Assembly: GCA_963693365.1 (NCBI GenBank)
Contig: CAVNZM010000008.1
Coordinates: forward strand, 2,542,001-2,606,000
Direction: 5' to 3'
From: Amoebidium appalachense
Taxonomy: Eukaryota; Ichthyosporea
Length of the DNA: 64,000 nucleotides
Shown: one piece after another, positions 45,886-58,543 of the stretch
Layout of the letters: each line of letters opens with the position of its first letter
Numbering within the stretch: position 1 is the first letter of the stretch
Notes under the pieces: generated by a model
Database searches by the model: none
What the model was told of the DNA's origin: nothing
Seen by the model: the letters and a program-made list of their open reading frames with translations, nothing else
Position numbers and translations under genes: made by a program

Positions 45886-48800
45886 ATGGATCCAAACAAA
45901 ACTGGCGTAAACAAAATCACCATGTGGAAAGGTGAAGGGAAGACTGGTCCCGATAGCAAAACTACCTATTTTCAATGGGAAATCATTTTTCTCGGCATGA
46001 TGACCGGCACTAAAGGTGTCCGACTCGTGGATGTTGTCCTTGCTGACAACTACGTCCCCCCTACCACCGTCGCGGTTGACGGTGAACCCCCCTTCTATGG
46101 CTACGGCACTACCGCGGAACTCAAAGAGGCCCGCAATTGCCTCCTGCTCCATATGATACAGAACATCGACCCTTCCGTCCTCACCACCGTTGCCCAGTAC
46201 CGTATTGGCATGGACCCTGAACGGGCCATGTGGAAATTCCGTCAACACTATCTCCAAGGCAAACCCGATCAGATCCGCATCCTTCACCGTCAGTGGGATG
46301 CCTGTGCCCTTCAGCCCGGTGAATCATTCACCACCTACCTGAGCCGTCTGCAGACCATCGTGAACCAGCTCCAGTCTCTCCAAGATGAGTCCATTCACTT
46401 CACTCGTCTAGCTGAGAAGTTCTTCAATGAACTCACCACCAGAGACGACCTCACCCCTGAGTTCAATCGTCTTATCGAAGACTATCACTTCGGTGATAAG
46501 CTATTCCCCGACTTCGAGTCCCTCCATAACCACGTCAAGGGCATCGAGTTACGTCAAGACCTCAAGATGCAACTCCGGAACAACCGTGCCCACCGAGCCT
46601 CCAAGTCCAGCATGGCATTAAATGCCAGTGCTCCCCCCCGTGATCTTCCTCGCCGTGACTTACGCACCCGACTTGACCGTACCTCTGGCACGGACCTCCG
46701 AACTCGTCTCTCCCGTCAGCACACCCGATCCCGTTCCCCCCACCGGCCTGCCTTCCGGTCCACGTCTCGTTCCCCCAGTCGTTCCCGTTTCTCGGGTTCC
46801 CGTCGTTCTGATTCCCCGGCTCGTTCTAACACCCCGTCCGTGAAAGAATGCTCCTACTGCCACGAGCCTGATCACACGATCATCGATTGCCCTGAGCCGA
46901 AATGCCGTATGTCCAGACACAACCGTTCCCGTCAAGGCAGTGAGAAATCTGTCTCCTTTGCTTTCTCGGCATACAATGCTAGCTCCGTCCCCGTGTCCTC
47001 CGACCCTGCCTGGGATTCCGGGTGCAACATGACTGTTTGCCCCACCCGTGAGTTCTTCCATGACCTCACTCCCCTTCCGACACCGACTCCCGTTGCTGCC
47101 TTCAATGGCACCCCCGTCTTGGCCACTCACACCGGCCATATCGTCATCAACACCACCACCGACCATGGCACTAACACCCTAACCATTGAAGCCTACTACA
47201 CCCCGTCTGGCCAAGCCTTCCTCATTTCAACATCCCAAGCTGCTGCCGAATACATCAAGGGTGATTTGAACGATGCCTCCACTCCGTCATTCCTCTTCGA
47301 CCGACTCACCGGCCGTCATCTCGTCAACCTCCGTCTACACAACGGTCTGTATTACTTCAAGGACTACACCATTCAACCACCCACTCGTCCTGTGGCTCTG
47401 GCTGCCACTACCAGTGTTAACCCATCCATCTGGCACCATCGTCTGGGGCACCGAGCTATGACCAGCATCAAGGACATGGTGAAACACGACCTTGTTATTG
47501 GTCTCCCCTCCTCTGTCCTCGCCTGTGATGTTCCTGATTGTCATGGCTGCATTATGGGTAAGACCACCAAGGCTCCGTTCAGGGGTGACCGTCCTCACTC
47601 CAACATCCCCGGTCATGAATGGCATTGGGATTTTTTTGAGCCTACCACAACATCGTACGGAGGTTCCAAGGTTGCTCTCGTCACTGTCTGCCGTGCCTCT
47701 GGCCTCGTCAAGATCTACCCGATGGCCGACCGTACCACCACCCTGGATATTCTCACAGCTCACACCAACCTCGTTGCCACCCATGCCCCCTCCAGAGTTG
47801 GTGTTTACCACTTCGACTCCGGCTCTGAGTTCACCTCCAAGGATACCCGTGCTTTTTGCCTCTCCCAGGGCATCAAGGCCAGCTATGCTCCGGTGGACTG
47901 CCCTCAACTGAACGGCTATGTTGAACGACGTATGCGGTTCCTCCAAGAGATTGTCCGTTGCCTCCTCCATCAAGTCCAAGATCAGTCTCTGTCTCCCAAA
48001 CTGTGGGCTGAGGCCCTCCAACATGCCGCCTACATCATCAACGTCACCCCGTCCACGACTGCCAATGGTCGTACACCATTCGAGGTTTTCTACGGTGTCA
48101 AGCCCGACATCTCCGAGCTCAAAGTGTTCGGTTGCCCTGCCTACACTCACGTGCCAGCCTCTAAACGGAACAAGCTGGCCCCCACCGTCAAACTCGGCAT
48201 GTATATCGGCTATGATCTTCAATCACACTGCCACCGGATCTTCAATGCCACCACCCATCGTGTCGGCCTCTTCCGTGATGTGATTTTCGACGAATCAGCT
48301 TATCTCCCGTCCGACATTCCATCAACCCTTCCGACCCCCGACACCACTGCTACCTCGACCACCCCACCCCCCACAGTTGACACTGAAGATGATGTTTGTC
48401 TGGTGTACTCTGGCCCCCCTCCTGCCATCGTCGTTCCCCCGACACCCCCCCCCCACCGGCCCCCCTGCCCCCGTGCCCGTCCAGCCTGCCGACCCTCATC
48501 CTGGCCCTGGCAACGTCACACCCATCCGACCCGGCTCCCCCGACAACTTCCACTCGGCCCCGTCCAGCCCGGAGGTTGCCCCCCCTGCACTTCCGAACTT
48601 CCAAGTTCCCCCCCCACCGTCTCCACCTACCCCGGTTCCTGCACCCCGTCGTTCTGCCCGTCTCCAGGGCAAGGTTGGACTTCAAGCCACCACCACCCTG
48701 CCAGTCCCCCCCGGTCCCCCCATCAACATCGACCAACTACCCAAACTTGTCCGTCAACTCTGTTCCGGACCCAATGGTGATCAGGTCAAGTCAGCCCTGA

Positions 48801-50293
48801 CTGCTGAGTATCAAGCCTTCGTCGACAAAGACATCTTTGAACTTGTTGACCCTCCCCCTGGTGCTAACATCGTCGGCTTCAAGTGGATTGTCTCCGAGAA
48901 AACTCTCAACTCGGCTGGTGACACCAAGATCAAGGCACGTGGTGTTGCTCAAGGCTTCAGTCAGCAATACGGTGTTGACTATGAGTTGATTGAGAGCCCT
49001 GTCATCCGTCCGGCTGCTCTCCGTGCCATCCTAGCTCTGGCCGTTGTTGAAGGTCATGACATACATCAACTCGACGTGTCTACGGCCTTTCTCAACAGCC
49101 CACTCACCGAGACCATCTACATGAAACAACCCCCGGGATTCATCACCATGGCCACACTTGGCAAGGTCTGGAGACTCAAGAAAGCCCTGTACGGCCTCAA
49201 GCAAGCCTCCAAGGCTTGGTACGACTTCCTCGACGGCATTCTTCTTGCCCATGGCCTGACCCGTACTAAGACCGACCCGTGCATCTACCTCCGGTTCTTC
49301 CCCAACAACGATGTGGTACGGGCTGGTAACTACGTCGATGACTCCACCATCACCAACACCCGGGGTTCTACTGCTGCCAGTAACCTGGCTGCCCACATCA
49401 GCAAGATGGCCAGCTGTCGTATGAGTCCATTTGACCGTATGCTCGGTGTTGATTTTAATCACTCTGATCCCCATCACCTCCACATGCACCAGAGGTCTTA
49501 CATCATGGATATCATCCACGACTTCAACCTCACCGATGCCAAGTCCAAGTCTACCCCCATCCCTGCAGGCACCACCGTCTCCCTGGCTGATTGCCCCCCC
49601 CAACCGTTCACCGTGCCCTACCGTGAGTTACTCGGCCGTCTCCTCTGGGTGGCACGGTGCACACGTCCCGACATTGCCTATGCCATCGGCTTCCTTGGTC
49701 GGTTCAGCACCAACCCCGGCAAGACTCACTGGGACCTTCTCCGTCGTGTGGCCCGGTACCTGCTCGGCACCATTGACCTTGGCATTGACTACAAGTACTC
49801 GGCCACCCAGTCCCCCATACTCGAATGCTACACGGATGCTGACTTTGCTGGTTGTGCCGACAGCAAGAAGTCTACCACCGGCTACATTATCGTGTTTGCT
49901 GGTATGCCCGTCATCTGGTACTCCAAGCTCCAGCCCATCACGGCCACCAGCACCACTGAAGCTGAGCTGATTGCTCTCAATGCTGGCACCCAAGAAGTTG
50001 CTTGGGTCCGTGACCTCTTCAAGGAACTCGGCTGTCCCATGCTTGCTCCGACTCCGGTGTACTGTGACAACCAGTCGACCATTGCCATCGTCAACTCCAC
50101 CGGCATCAAGCACCGTACCAAACACATTGCCGTCCGGTATCACAACACCAAGGACTACATTGCCAGTGGGGACGTGGTTGTCCACTACGTTGAGTCAGCC
50201 CACAACTTAGCTGACATACTCACCAAACCCCTCCCCGGCCCGAGTCATGTCCACCATCGTGCTCGACTTTGTTTACCGGATATTGTGGATTGA
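45886..50293 (+). CDS. Ty1/copia gag-pol polyprotein (frameshifted once)
   Basis: Order: Gag (MDPNKTGVNKITMWKGEG..), CCHC zinc knuckle CSYCHEPDHTIIDC, aspartic protease AWDSGCNMTV, GAG-pre-integrase/zinc-binding HHRLGH..CHGCIMGK, DDE integrase core (WDFF; FDSGSEF; NGYVERR), reverse transcriptase (LDVSTAFLNSPL; YVDD in GNYVDDSTI), RNase H (CYTDADFAG; YCDNQSTIAIV; HYVESAHNLADILTKPLPG). Integrase before reverse transcriptase defines the copia order. Gag through integrase lies in one frame (45886-48780) and RT/RNase H in the +1 frame (48377-50293). The switch falls in a Pro-rich linker containing a run of 10 C (48445-48454); 9 C would make one ORF. It is therefore either a recent lesion, an assembly miscount or a programmed shift. 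Confidence 0.95.
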
Positions 50294-50709
50294 CCCGACC
50301 TACTTCAAGAGTGATTTTCTCATGTGTACTACTTACTTTATCAACATCATTATATCATATGTATTGCCTTTGTGGGTATGCCCACTTAGGGTTTATATAT
50401 AAGGTTTGACTTGTACCATCACTCTACTCTATCTTTCACTGGTTTAAAACCCAGTTAATCAAACACCGCCTATACACGTTATATATATTCGTTGTTTTTG
50501 CCCCGGTTCCTTCCCCCCCCTCCCCCCCCCTTCCCCCCCCCCTTCCCCCCCCCCTTCCCCCCCCCCCCTCCCCCCCCTTCTCCCCCCCCCCCCCCCCCGG
50601 GAAAAGTACACACTTTAATTTTTTTTTTTCCGTTTCTGTTCTCAAGTGGGGAGATTTCACTAGTTCAGTGGGGATATGATAACACAAACTTCAAAGTCTT
50701 AAGTGGGGA

Positions 50710-51635
50710 TGTTGTAATACGTAGTATTTACATATGGTAAGATCTTCTCAGTTTGTGTTATGTTTCAGTTCATATGCTTAGTGTAAATGCCACACTCCTA
50801 TTATGTAAAGTGTAGCATCGATCTCCGATATGCTTGTATACTTGTAATCGTGTTGTATCGGCTTTAATCGTGTATTGTAATATCGATTAGAATATTTATA
50901 TGTGTGTACACGGATCCACCCACTCAGGGAGAGACGTGTACATGTTCGTGTGTACATAAATATCTCTGGTTATAGTTATGCTATTACTATCTTGTTTGTT
51001 GATCTGTGCTCTCTTTTCCTTCCTCTTTCTCCTTCCTTATTTTCTTTTCTTTCTCTCCTTGTCTTCATGTGTATAATCGTATTTCTTTTCTACTAATATA
51101 TGTTAGGTAGATTTGTGTTACTTAATACGTGTTCATTGGACGGTAACACACTTAGGCTACACTTAGAATAGCATGTGTGTTTAGACTTCATTAATTCACT
51201 TTAGTTTTCATGTGTTGCCGGGCTTTAACCAATCATCAAGGTTAAGTGTGATATGTCTGAGTCTTTGCAGTATGTCATAGGTTAGAACTTCCTTGATGAT
51301 GACACGAGTTGATCTTAACTAGTGTCTGTGTCCTATCGTGTACGCCTCCGCGTACCGGATCTCTGTGAAAGCAATTGGTTCTTAGTGATTGGTTTCTATT
51401 AGAGATGGATCTGATTTCCGACTGGTCGGAAATCATGTATGGATTGGACTTAGAGGAATTTCAGGTATTTATTTGAAGATCAGAATAAATTCAGTTCAGT
51501 CGTGTCTAAACATTGATGTCTGTTGTGTACACTGCTCCGATCGTTCCGTGTTTTGTTGTTGTGTGTGTCTGTGGTGTTCTCACACTGCACCACTGTGTCT
51601 CTGCTTTCATTCCTAAATACTTATAGAAATTAACA
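50710..51635 (+). mobile_element. Copia retrotransposon 3' LTR (926 bp)
   Basis: Collinear with 44898-45823. Preceded by a purine tract (AAGTGGGGA) as expected for plus-strand priming and followed by ACCAC, the target-site duplication. Differences from the 5' LTR: C/T near 51315, C/G near 51364 and C/T near 51473. Confidence 0.97.
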
Positions 51636-51640
51636 ACCAC

Positions 51641-52788
51641 ACTCAGCATGCCCCATCCCCAAAGAATTCCTAACACAACCAAACATGCCGTGACGAACAC
51701 CTCCAGACTCATGTGACGTACACCTCCAGACTCTCTTGCTGGCCATTCCTCTACCCGACAAAGACTCCTACTACGTAGGTCCCGGTGGTTTGGGAATGCC
51801 TCCGCCCCAACCGTGCCCTACCCAGCGGTGTGTCTAAGGCCTACTGCTGCACTGGGCACCACAACACTACTCAACAACACTACGGGCAGCCACTCCAAAG
51901 GGCCTCAACACCAGGCCCAGGGCAGCCACTCCAAGGGGCCTCAGCACCAGGCCCTTTGACGACGGGGGTTCACAACAGTGGGGGCCTGCCACTGCCATGA
52001 CTACACTTCGACCCCCCCCAGCCCCCTCGTCAGAGGGCCGAGCTCCCAGACAGCAGCAGGACTTTCTATTCCACTGACCCTAACCACACACGTCGCCAAC
52101 ACAGGACTCATACACACGTCGAAAACGCCAGGCACCAGTAGAAAACTCGCCGAAAAATAACACCACACAACAGTTACTCCCATAGTATTACAACAACAAC
52201 AACCCAAGAGATGGCCTACCCCCTAATAAAACCTTCATACCAGCAACACGGTCACCGACGTCCCTGCCCCCCACGACGGGGCTGTTTACACCACGCGTTG
52301 CCCCCGCTCCTTGCAGTTGTCACAGGTGCCTGGGAACGAGCCTGGCGCCGGCTCTTGCTGTCCCGCCCCAAAGACGCCAGCCTGGCCCATCTGTTATCCC
52401 GTTGTGGCCGTGGCTGGTAGGGCTGGTAGCGCCGTGGGGAGGGTGACTGCCGCCGGTCCCCTCTGAGGCCTCTGCTGGGCAAACGGCCCTGAGCTTGCTA
52501 AGTCACCTAGGGAGGTCAAGGTCCTTAGCGAGGACTAAGTCCCCTGTGATACTAGTCCTACTGCTCAAGTTGCCTATGCCAACTGTTGCTAGCTGTAGGC
52601 CTGTGTGTGCGTATGTTTCTTCTACCTCTAACTGTCGAAAAAGTCCTAAGTCAAAGCCACTCATAACCGCTAGGCGTGAAAGAAAAAAAAAAACTAGGGG
52701 TGAAAGCAACAGCCCAGAAGGACTAACAGTGCGTGTGCCCCCTCCCTGCAAAAAACTGCAGAGAAAGGGGGTGTAGCTTGTCGTGGCA
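51641..52788. other. internal sequence of the outer 9.4-kb insert
   Basis: GC-rich, with short ORFs on both strands. On the minus strand an Arg-rich ORF (52252-52482; RDSKSRRQARSQAP) is nucleocapsid-like in composition only. No polymerase domains were seen, so the outer element looks non-autonomous. Confidence 0.45.
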
Positions 52789-53384
52789 ACAAACAGAGTG
52801 TATACAAACTACTCTAACTATCTGCACGCTTAAAGGGGCTCGAAACTGTGTATACGTATAAACTTTTCTTTGAGTTGGGTGGGAAGCGAGTTTTTTGTGT
52901 TCTGAGAAGAACTTCCAAAAGCCCGCGACCCCGCGAGACACTTCACAGACACGCGGCCCACTGGCCAGACAAATACCACAGTGACATTCAGCCAATCACA
53001 ACACTCCCTCCCCCACAGACTACACGCACTCCACACCATTGGCTACCGCGACCTCAGACACCCCTACAGCACTACAACACGTACACACGTTTACTCACAA
53101 TACATATAAGCATACACACACGCGAGCAGGCAACATGGGTCTCGCCACGCACACAGCAAGAAGCAATACAACATTTAACATGGAGAGTACGCAGAGGCAT
53201 GGGGCATGCACGCGCGCACCAAACAATCAGCCGCCGCTGCATCAGATTCTCCCCATACCACTGATTAATCTCCTCATACCCCATTTAGACCCCGGCATCA
53301 CTATGCAAGAAAACCCCCGAAATTAACTCACCAAAACACAAAATATAGAAGTAAACTAATACGAATCAGCTCAGCACATGACAA
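52789..53384. mobile_element. right 596-bp direct terminal repeat of the 9.4-kb insert
   Basis: Near-identical to 43957-44552 (small differences near 53139-53150 compared with 44307-44318). Confidence 0.75.
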
Positions 53385-53606
53385 ATAGCAGCGCTGACGT
53401 ACACCAGATACATTTTGTCCACTTTCTCTCTAGCATTCGGTTCGGACTTCATTAAATTGTACCAGTGTATATTTGCAATGACACTGCATATAGATATCAC
53501 ATAAAGAATGCCTGTGGTGACTGTGCTGTCGAACATGTACGTGTACCTCACAAAACTTTCAGTATCCGACGTGTTACACCCCAAAAGTGACCTTCTGAGA
53601 TCTTGC
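53381..53606 (-). pseudogene. membrane-protein gene, 5' part of a split exon
   Basis: An acceptor (CCACAG) at 53607 opens a frame with two features: a hydrophobic helix (TTGILYVISICSVIANIHWY) and KSEPNAREKVDKMYLVYVSA. It runs into the terminal repeat at ATTTGT. Omitting the insert joins it in frame to RYDTIVLTCLL at 43961. Upstream exons were not found. Confidence 0.6.
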
Positions 53607-53652
53607 CTGTGGTACAAACTCTTGATGCCGTGTTGCTCTTGTGTTTTACCAG

Positions 53653-54040
53653 TACCCCTCTCTCCAGATGCCGAATTTTCAAGCCCTGGGTATGCTTTGC
53701 CCCTGCCACCGGTGTCCTCCTCTACAGCGACAACACCATTAACATCCTCCACCCCCACAAGGCCGGGGACTATGCTCATGCAAACCTCCTGCTGGACGAC
53801 CTCCTGGCCGCCTTTACAGTCGCAGAAATGCAGCGCCCTCGCACCGAGCGCACCGGGGTACCCGTGCCAACTGTGTCCACTCCGGATCCACCCATGGGTG
53901 CACCACAGCCACCGGTTGTAGCTGCGGCAGTGGGTGTGGGCAGGGAAAATGGGTACTGCCAGGGCAAAACCAAGGCTGGCAATCCCTGCAAAAACAGGGT
54001 GAAATCTACGACCCATTGCCATAAGCACAAGCCCAAATAA
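53653..54040 (+). CDS. partial protein with C-terminal DUF5763-like Cys/His motif
   Basis: The frame is entered at a likely acceptor (TTTTACCAG|T) and lacks an upstream ATG, so a 5' exon is missing or undetected. N-terminal part: PWVCFAPATGVLLYSDNTIN, then a Pro-rich linker. The C-terminus is YCQGKTKAGNPCKNRVKSTT followed by HCHKHK, matching the small zinc-cluster pattern 'C..(T)..G..C..(R)....C..H' of DUF5763-type proteins found in bacteria, phages and large viruses. The ORF lies right next to the interrupted membrane-protein exon on the opposite strand. Function unknown. Confidence 0.5.
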
Positions 54041-55475
54041 AAAAACCAACCCTGTTCCTCCTTGTCACCCCCCTCCCCCCTGCCCCCCCTGCTGCCCGGA
54101 ACCACGCCCCCAGTGTCGTGGCTTCTGCCTTTATTACGCAAACAGCCGCACAACCAACATACATATGCACACACAACATTTATCCCCCCCCCCCCCCCTG
54201 CCTCCCCTGCACGTGTGCCCTCCCCTGCCCCCCTGCCCCCCTGCTCCCCTGCCTCCCGGAACCACGCCCCCAGTGGAGTCTCTTAGTACACGTGACCATG
54301 GTCATATGCATACACAACATTTATCCACGCTGTGAGTGGCCCCCCAGTCTCCCCTGCTCCCCTGCCTCCCCTGCACGTGTGCCTCCCCTGCCTCCCGGAA
54401 CCACGCCCGGCGCAGTGCCAGTGAGTGCTCCCCTGCACGTGTGCCTCCCCTGCCTCCCGGAACCACGCCCCGGCGCAGTGGCAGCTATTTTAAGATATAG
54501 AGATTCCATGGCCACATGGCCAGATGGCCAGATCATTTTGCTCACCGTTTTATCCCGTTTTATCCACCTTTTTCCACACACTGAATTTGACCTGGCCATC
54601 TGGCCATCTGGGTAGAGACCGTTTTCTGTTCTGATATTGGAGAACTGTCTGATAGTGATAGCAAATGTCATTCGAAGAACAATCGGGAAACCCCGTGGTG
54701 TGACAACCAATCAGAATGAAGCAACTTGACTGCGGGTGCCGAGCTATTGGATAGCTAAAGCTGTTAAATCTATCAACCATAATTCGGACATTTTAAAGGC
54801 CATATAAAGTGCCTCATATCATTTACGGCTAACACCGTAGAATAGTTTCAGTTGCAAAGGGGCTGCCGCACTGAGTCATATATATAAATGGCTTTCACGT
54901 TCGACTCTGTTCAGAATATTGTAAAGGTCTAAAGGTGTATAAAGGTGTAATACGAATACCTTTACTTTGGCTATTATCTTTTCCACTGTTGTTGTATTTT
55001 TTTGCCAAGCGGCCTTGACCAATAAAGAATAAGTGCATATATAGAGGGACGGCCCAGTGACGTCACTTTATTGTTCGTCCTTCCCGATATGGAAAAAGGT
55101 GGCTCATTATGATTTGCGCAACAAACTGTGCAACGAAAAACGTTGCCAGCGGCTCACGTTTGAAAAGCCGCTCGCACTGGCCAACAGGAAACGGTAAACT
55201 GCACGATATCTTTATAACGGTTGTTTTCTATTAGCTATAGTGTAGGTTAACGCTCAGGGTTCACTTTTGTGTGCTTGCAAGAAGTGCTTGTGCGAGGAAT
55301 AAAAACAACCTGTATTCATAACGGGGCTCTACTTGACACTAGCCAACTCTCCAAGCCAGTACCCTTCGAGTAAGGAATGGATTTACCTAACTAAAGTGCT
55401 GCTAAGTGGGCAGCCCATGTCTTGTATACTGGAAGAAGCTACATCTACGTGATATTGTACGGTTGAGTTTAGAGA
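54041..55475. other. intergenic; repeated GGAACCACGCCC units, putative promoter of the DUSP gene
   Basis: 54060-54490 holds at least four copies of GCCTCCCGGAACCACGCCC. Closer to the next gene lie GTGACGTCAC (a palindromic CRE-like site, near 55058), TATA-like ATATATAGAGGG (near 55036) and a GGAATAAAAAC stretch near 55295. No ORF recognised. Confidence 0.4.
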
Positions 55476-56302
55476 ATGGATCTAGACATGCCGGAGTCCC
55501 TGGAAGGGGTAAAGGCAGCCAGGGAAACTCTCACGGACGAACATGCTTTAGATGCAGATCAAACCAACATGCCAACGGATGATTCTTCTTTGCAAGGGAA
55601 AGTGGACGTTGATAGTCAGCACAAACGAGGCGTGTCTTTTGGACAGGCATTTCACGAGGATGGGATGGCAACAGAACCCGGATGGGGAAACGTGCACCTT
55701 TCAGAAGACGATGATACCGGTTTTTCATCCGGAACCCATGCAGGGTCCACACCTATTAAAATGGCACCAAGACCAACGCATCGTTCTGTTAGCGTAAGCT
55801 TTGACTACGGTCACCATTTCGACATTCCAGAGAGAAGGCCCATGGCCGCATATAGCTCGTCAGTAGATCGAAATTTCTATCAGAGGCAGGCAAGGCAGGT
55901 GCGAAGGAGATCCAGCCTGTCCATGTCTGGCATTGCCAGCTACCAGAACCAGCTTCAAGGTGGGTTAACATATCAATACCTTGGCTTTCCCCCCTGTGTT
56001 TAAATATCAGTAGCTTGACCTTCAACCAGCTCAACTTGTCGTGATGCTCATAACAGAAAGGTCTCGTTTTCGCCCACATTTTGGACTCCCTCCCTCAGCA
56101 ATCCTTCACATCTGGCTTGACCATCCTTGTATAATTTTGCCTGTGCAACGGCTTCCTCGTGCTCTTATCTCTTTCTATTTCACTCCTCATTCGGATGGTA
56201 CACCCTTATGCCCCCCTTCCCCCCTCTCCTCCTCCCCCTTCCCCCAACTCTGCCCCCCCCTCCCTCCCCACTCCTTTCCTCCTCGGGCGCTTATCCCTTG
56301 CC

Positions 56303-56371
<69 letters not shown>

Positions 56372-56404
56372 TCTCTCGCCCTCTCTCTCCCTCTCTCTCC
56401 CCCT

Positions 56405-56438
<34 letters not shown>

Positions 56439-56751
56439 ACTTTCTCTCTCTCTCTCTCCCCCTCCCCCCTTCTCTCTCTCGGTCCCCCTCCCCCCCCCCC
56501 CCCCCTTTCTCCCCTCTCCCCCCCCTGCCTTCGCCCATCTCCCCCCCGGGTCTTAGCAGTGGCCGCCGTTCTGCTCCTTGCCTCCATCTCCCCACCAGCC
56601 AAAACCACTCACAAACACACAAACATGCTGTAAATTCCTTTATTCCCCCCTCCAACCCCCCCACCCCTCCCCCCTCTCCCCGTCTTCCCCCCACACCGCC
56701 GCCCCTTCACCCGTGCATACAGATACACACACTTGTTCGCCACCTTGCCAT

Positions 56752-56787
<36 letters not shown>

Positions 56788-57115
56788 AGCACACACCCAC
56801 TCCCCATCCCATCCATTCACAAGCTCAAGCTCTCCCAGGGTTTCCCACTTAGTCATTTCACTCCCCCCCCCCCCCCCCCTCCCCCCCCCCCCCCCCCAGC
56901 CACTCACCCACCCACACATACACGGCATAAGTTTTGCCTGAGAACAAGGAAAAACATAGCCCAACACCAAAGGCACGAAACATAGACTTACCCACTACAC
57001 CCTGCATGCAGACATGTACGATGCGCTGTCGTGCCGGGCACATGACGGCACAGCCACCAGAGAAGAGGTGAGGGAGGAGCTGGGCCGGCTGTTCAATCCC
57101 GGTATGCTGCCCCCC

Positions 57116-57146
<31 letters not shown>

Positions 57147-57466
57147 AAAAAAGCATATTGTCCAACCCAGGTTACCTTTGGAGCAGGGCATGACATAAAG
57201 GGCAAATGTATCTGCTTTTTTTTTTTTTTTTTTTGGGGGGGGGGTGGGGGGGAGAGTGATTAGCAGAAAGCAGGCGAGAGGACCACCAACGAACCCTTTA
57301 ATTCTAACATGCCACACAATGTCCAAGCAACCCAACCCCCACACTCTGCTCAAGCAATTACGTATGTGTAGACAATTGCATGCAATGATGCACACACACC
57401 CACACACACCCACATACCACACCCCCCCCCCCCCCCCCCCCCCCCACACGCACACACAAACACACA

Positions 57467-57506
<40 letters not shown>

Positions 57507-58448
57507 CTCGCGTACACACAAACATGCTCACTTACACAGATACACATTCTTCTGAGTTTGCCTGTCATGCTGCCCCCCTCCCCCCCCCCCCCCCCTTGTT
57601 TGTCTTGCGCCCCATATGGTATCCCCCCCCCCCCCCCCCCCCAAAAAAAAAAAAAAAAAAAAAAAGAGGGGGAAAAGAAGGACCACCACGAACTGACCAA
57701 TTCATGGACCCACCAGATCTCCTTGATCGGATATTTGATGTTGTGGATGAGGGTCACACCGGCCGTGTAGACGTGCGAAAATTCATGTGTGGGCTGTCGT
57801 CGTGCTGTGGGGGTTCGACCATCGAAAAGCTGAGATTTTGCTTCCACATATCATATCCCTTCATGAAATTCAACCGGTGGGTGTCTATATGCTTGGCGTT
57901 CATGATGTTGCCTTTTGGTCTTCTCTGTCTGCCATTTTTTTTTTTTTTTGGGGGGGGGGGGGGGTGGGAGGCTGCCTGAAATCTTTTCACAAGGAGACAA
58001 ACACTTCCCCGCCTTCCCCGCGGGGTGGAATTTCAACCTTTCATTTGTTAAGGAGGCGAGGCTACCTAATATCTGTGTTGCGTTTGCTATCATGCAGGTC
58101 TGTGTGTTTACCCGAAGGGGTAGGTGGGGAGGGAGGAACAGGTGGGCTGGTACACACTTGTACACGGGAGCGTGCACTGTGTTGGGTGGTGGACTGTGTG
58201 AGGATGAGTAAGCGGGTGTCATGAATGAACAGGCACGAAGGGTGTAATGTACAGACAAACGCGTACCCATAGGCACCCACACCCGCAAACATGGATGCCC
58301 ACCTAAGTTTTTCAATGTAGAACGCGGCAATGCATTTTGCCTTCCTCCTTTGCAATTAAAAAAAAAAAAAACGTCTATGACGACCGCCCCTTCCCCAGGG
58401 TTGTTCTACTTATTGATAAAAAAATGTATTCACACACACACCCACCCA

Positions 58449-58543
<95 letters not shown>

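Noticed and set aside
46660-50185. Antisense and alternative-frame ORFs within the Copia element
   Set aside because: Shadows of the gag-pol frame, which alone carries conserved motifs.
43957-53384. Ordinary LTR retrotransposon for the outer 9.4-kb unit
   Set aside because: The terminal repeats lack TG..CA ends, and no polymerase lies outside the nested Copia; reported only as a direct-repeat-bounded insert.
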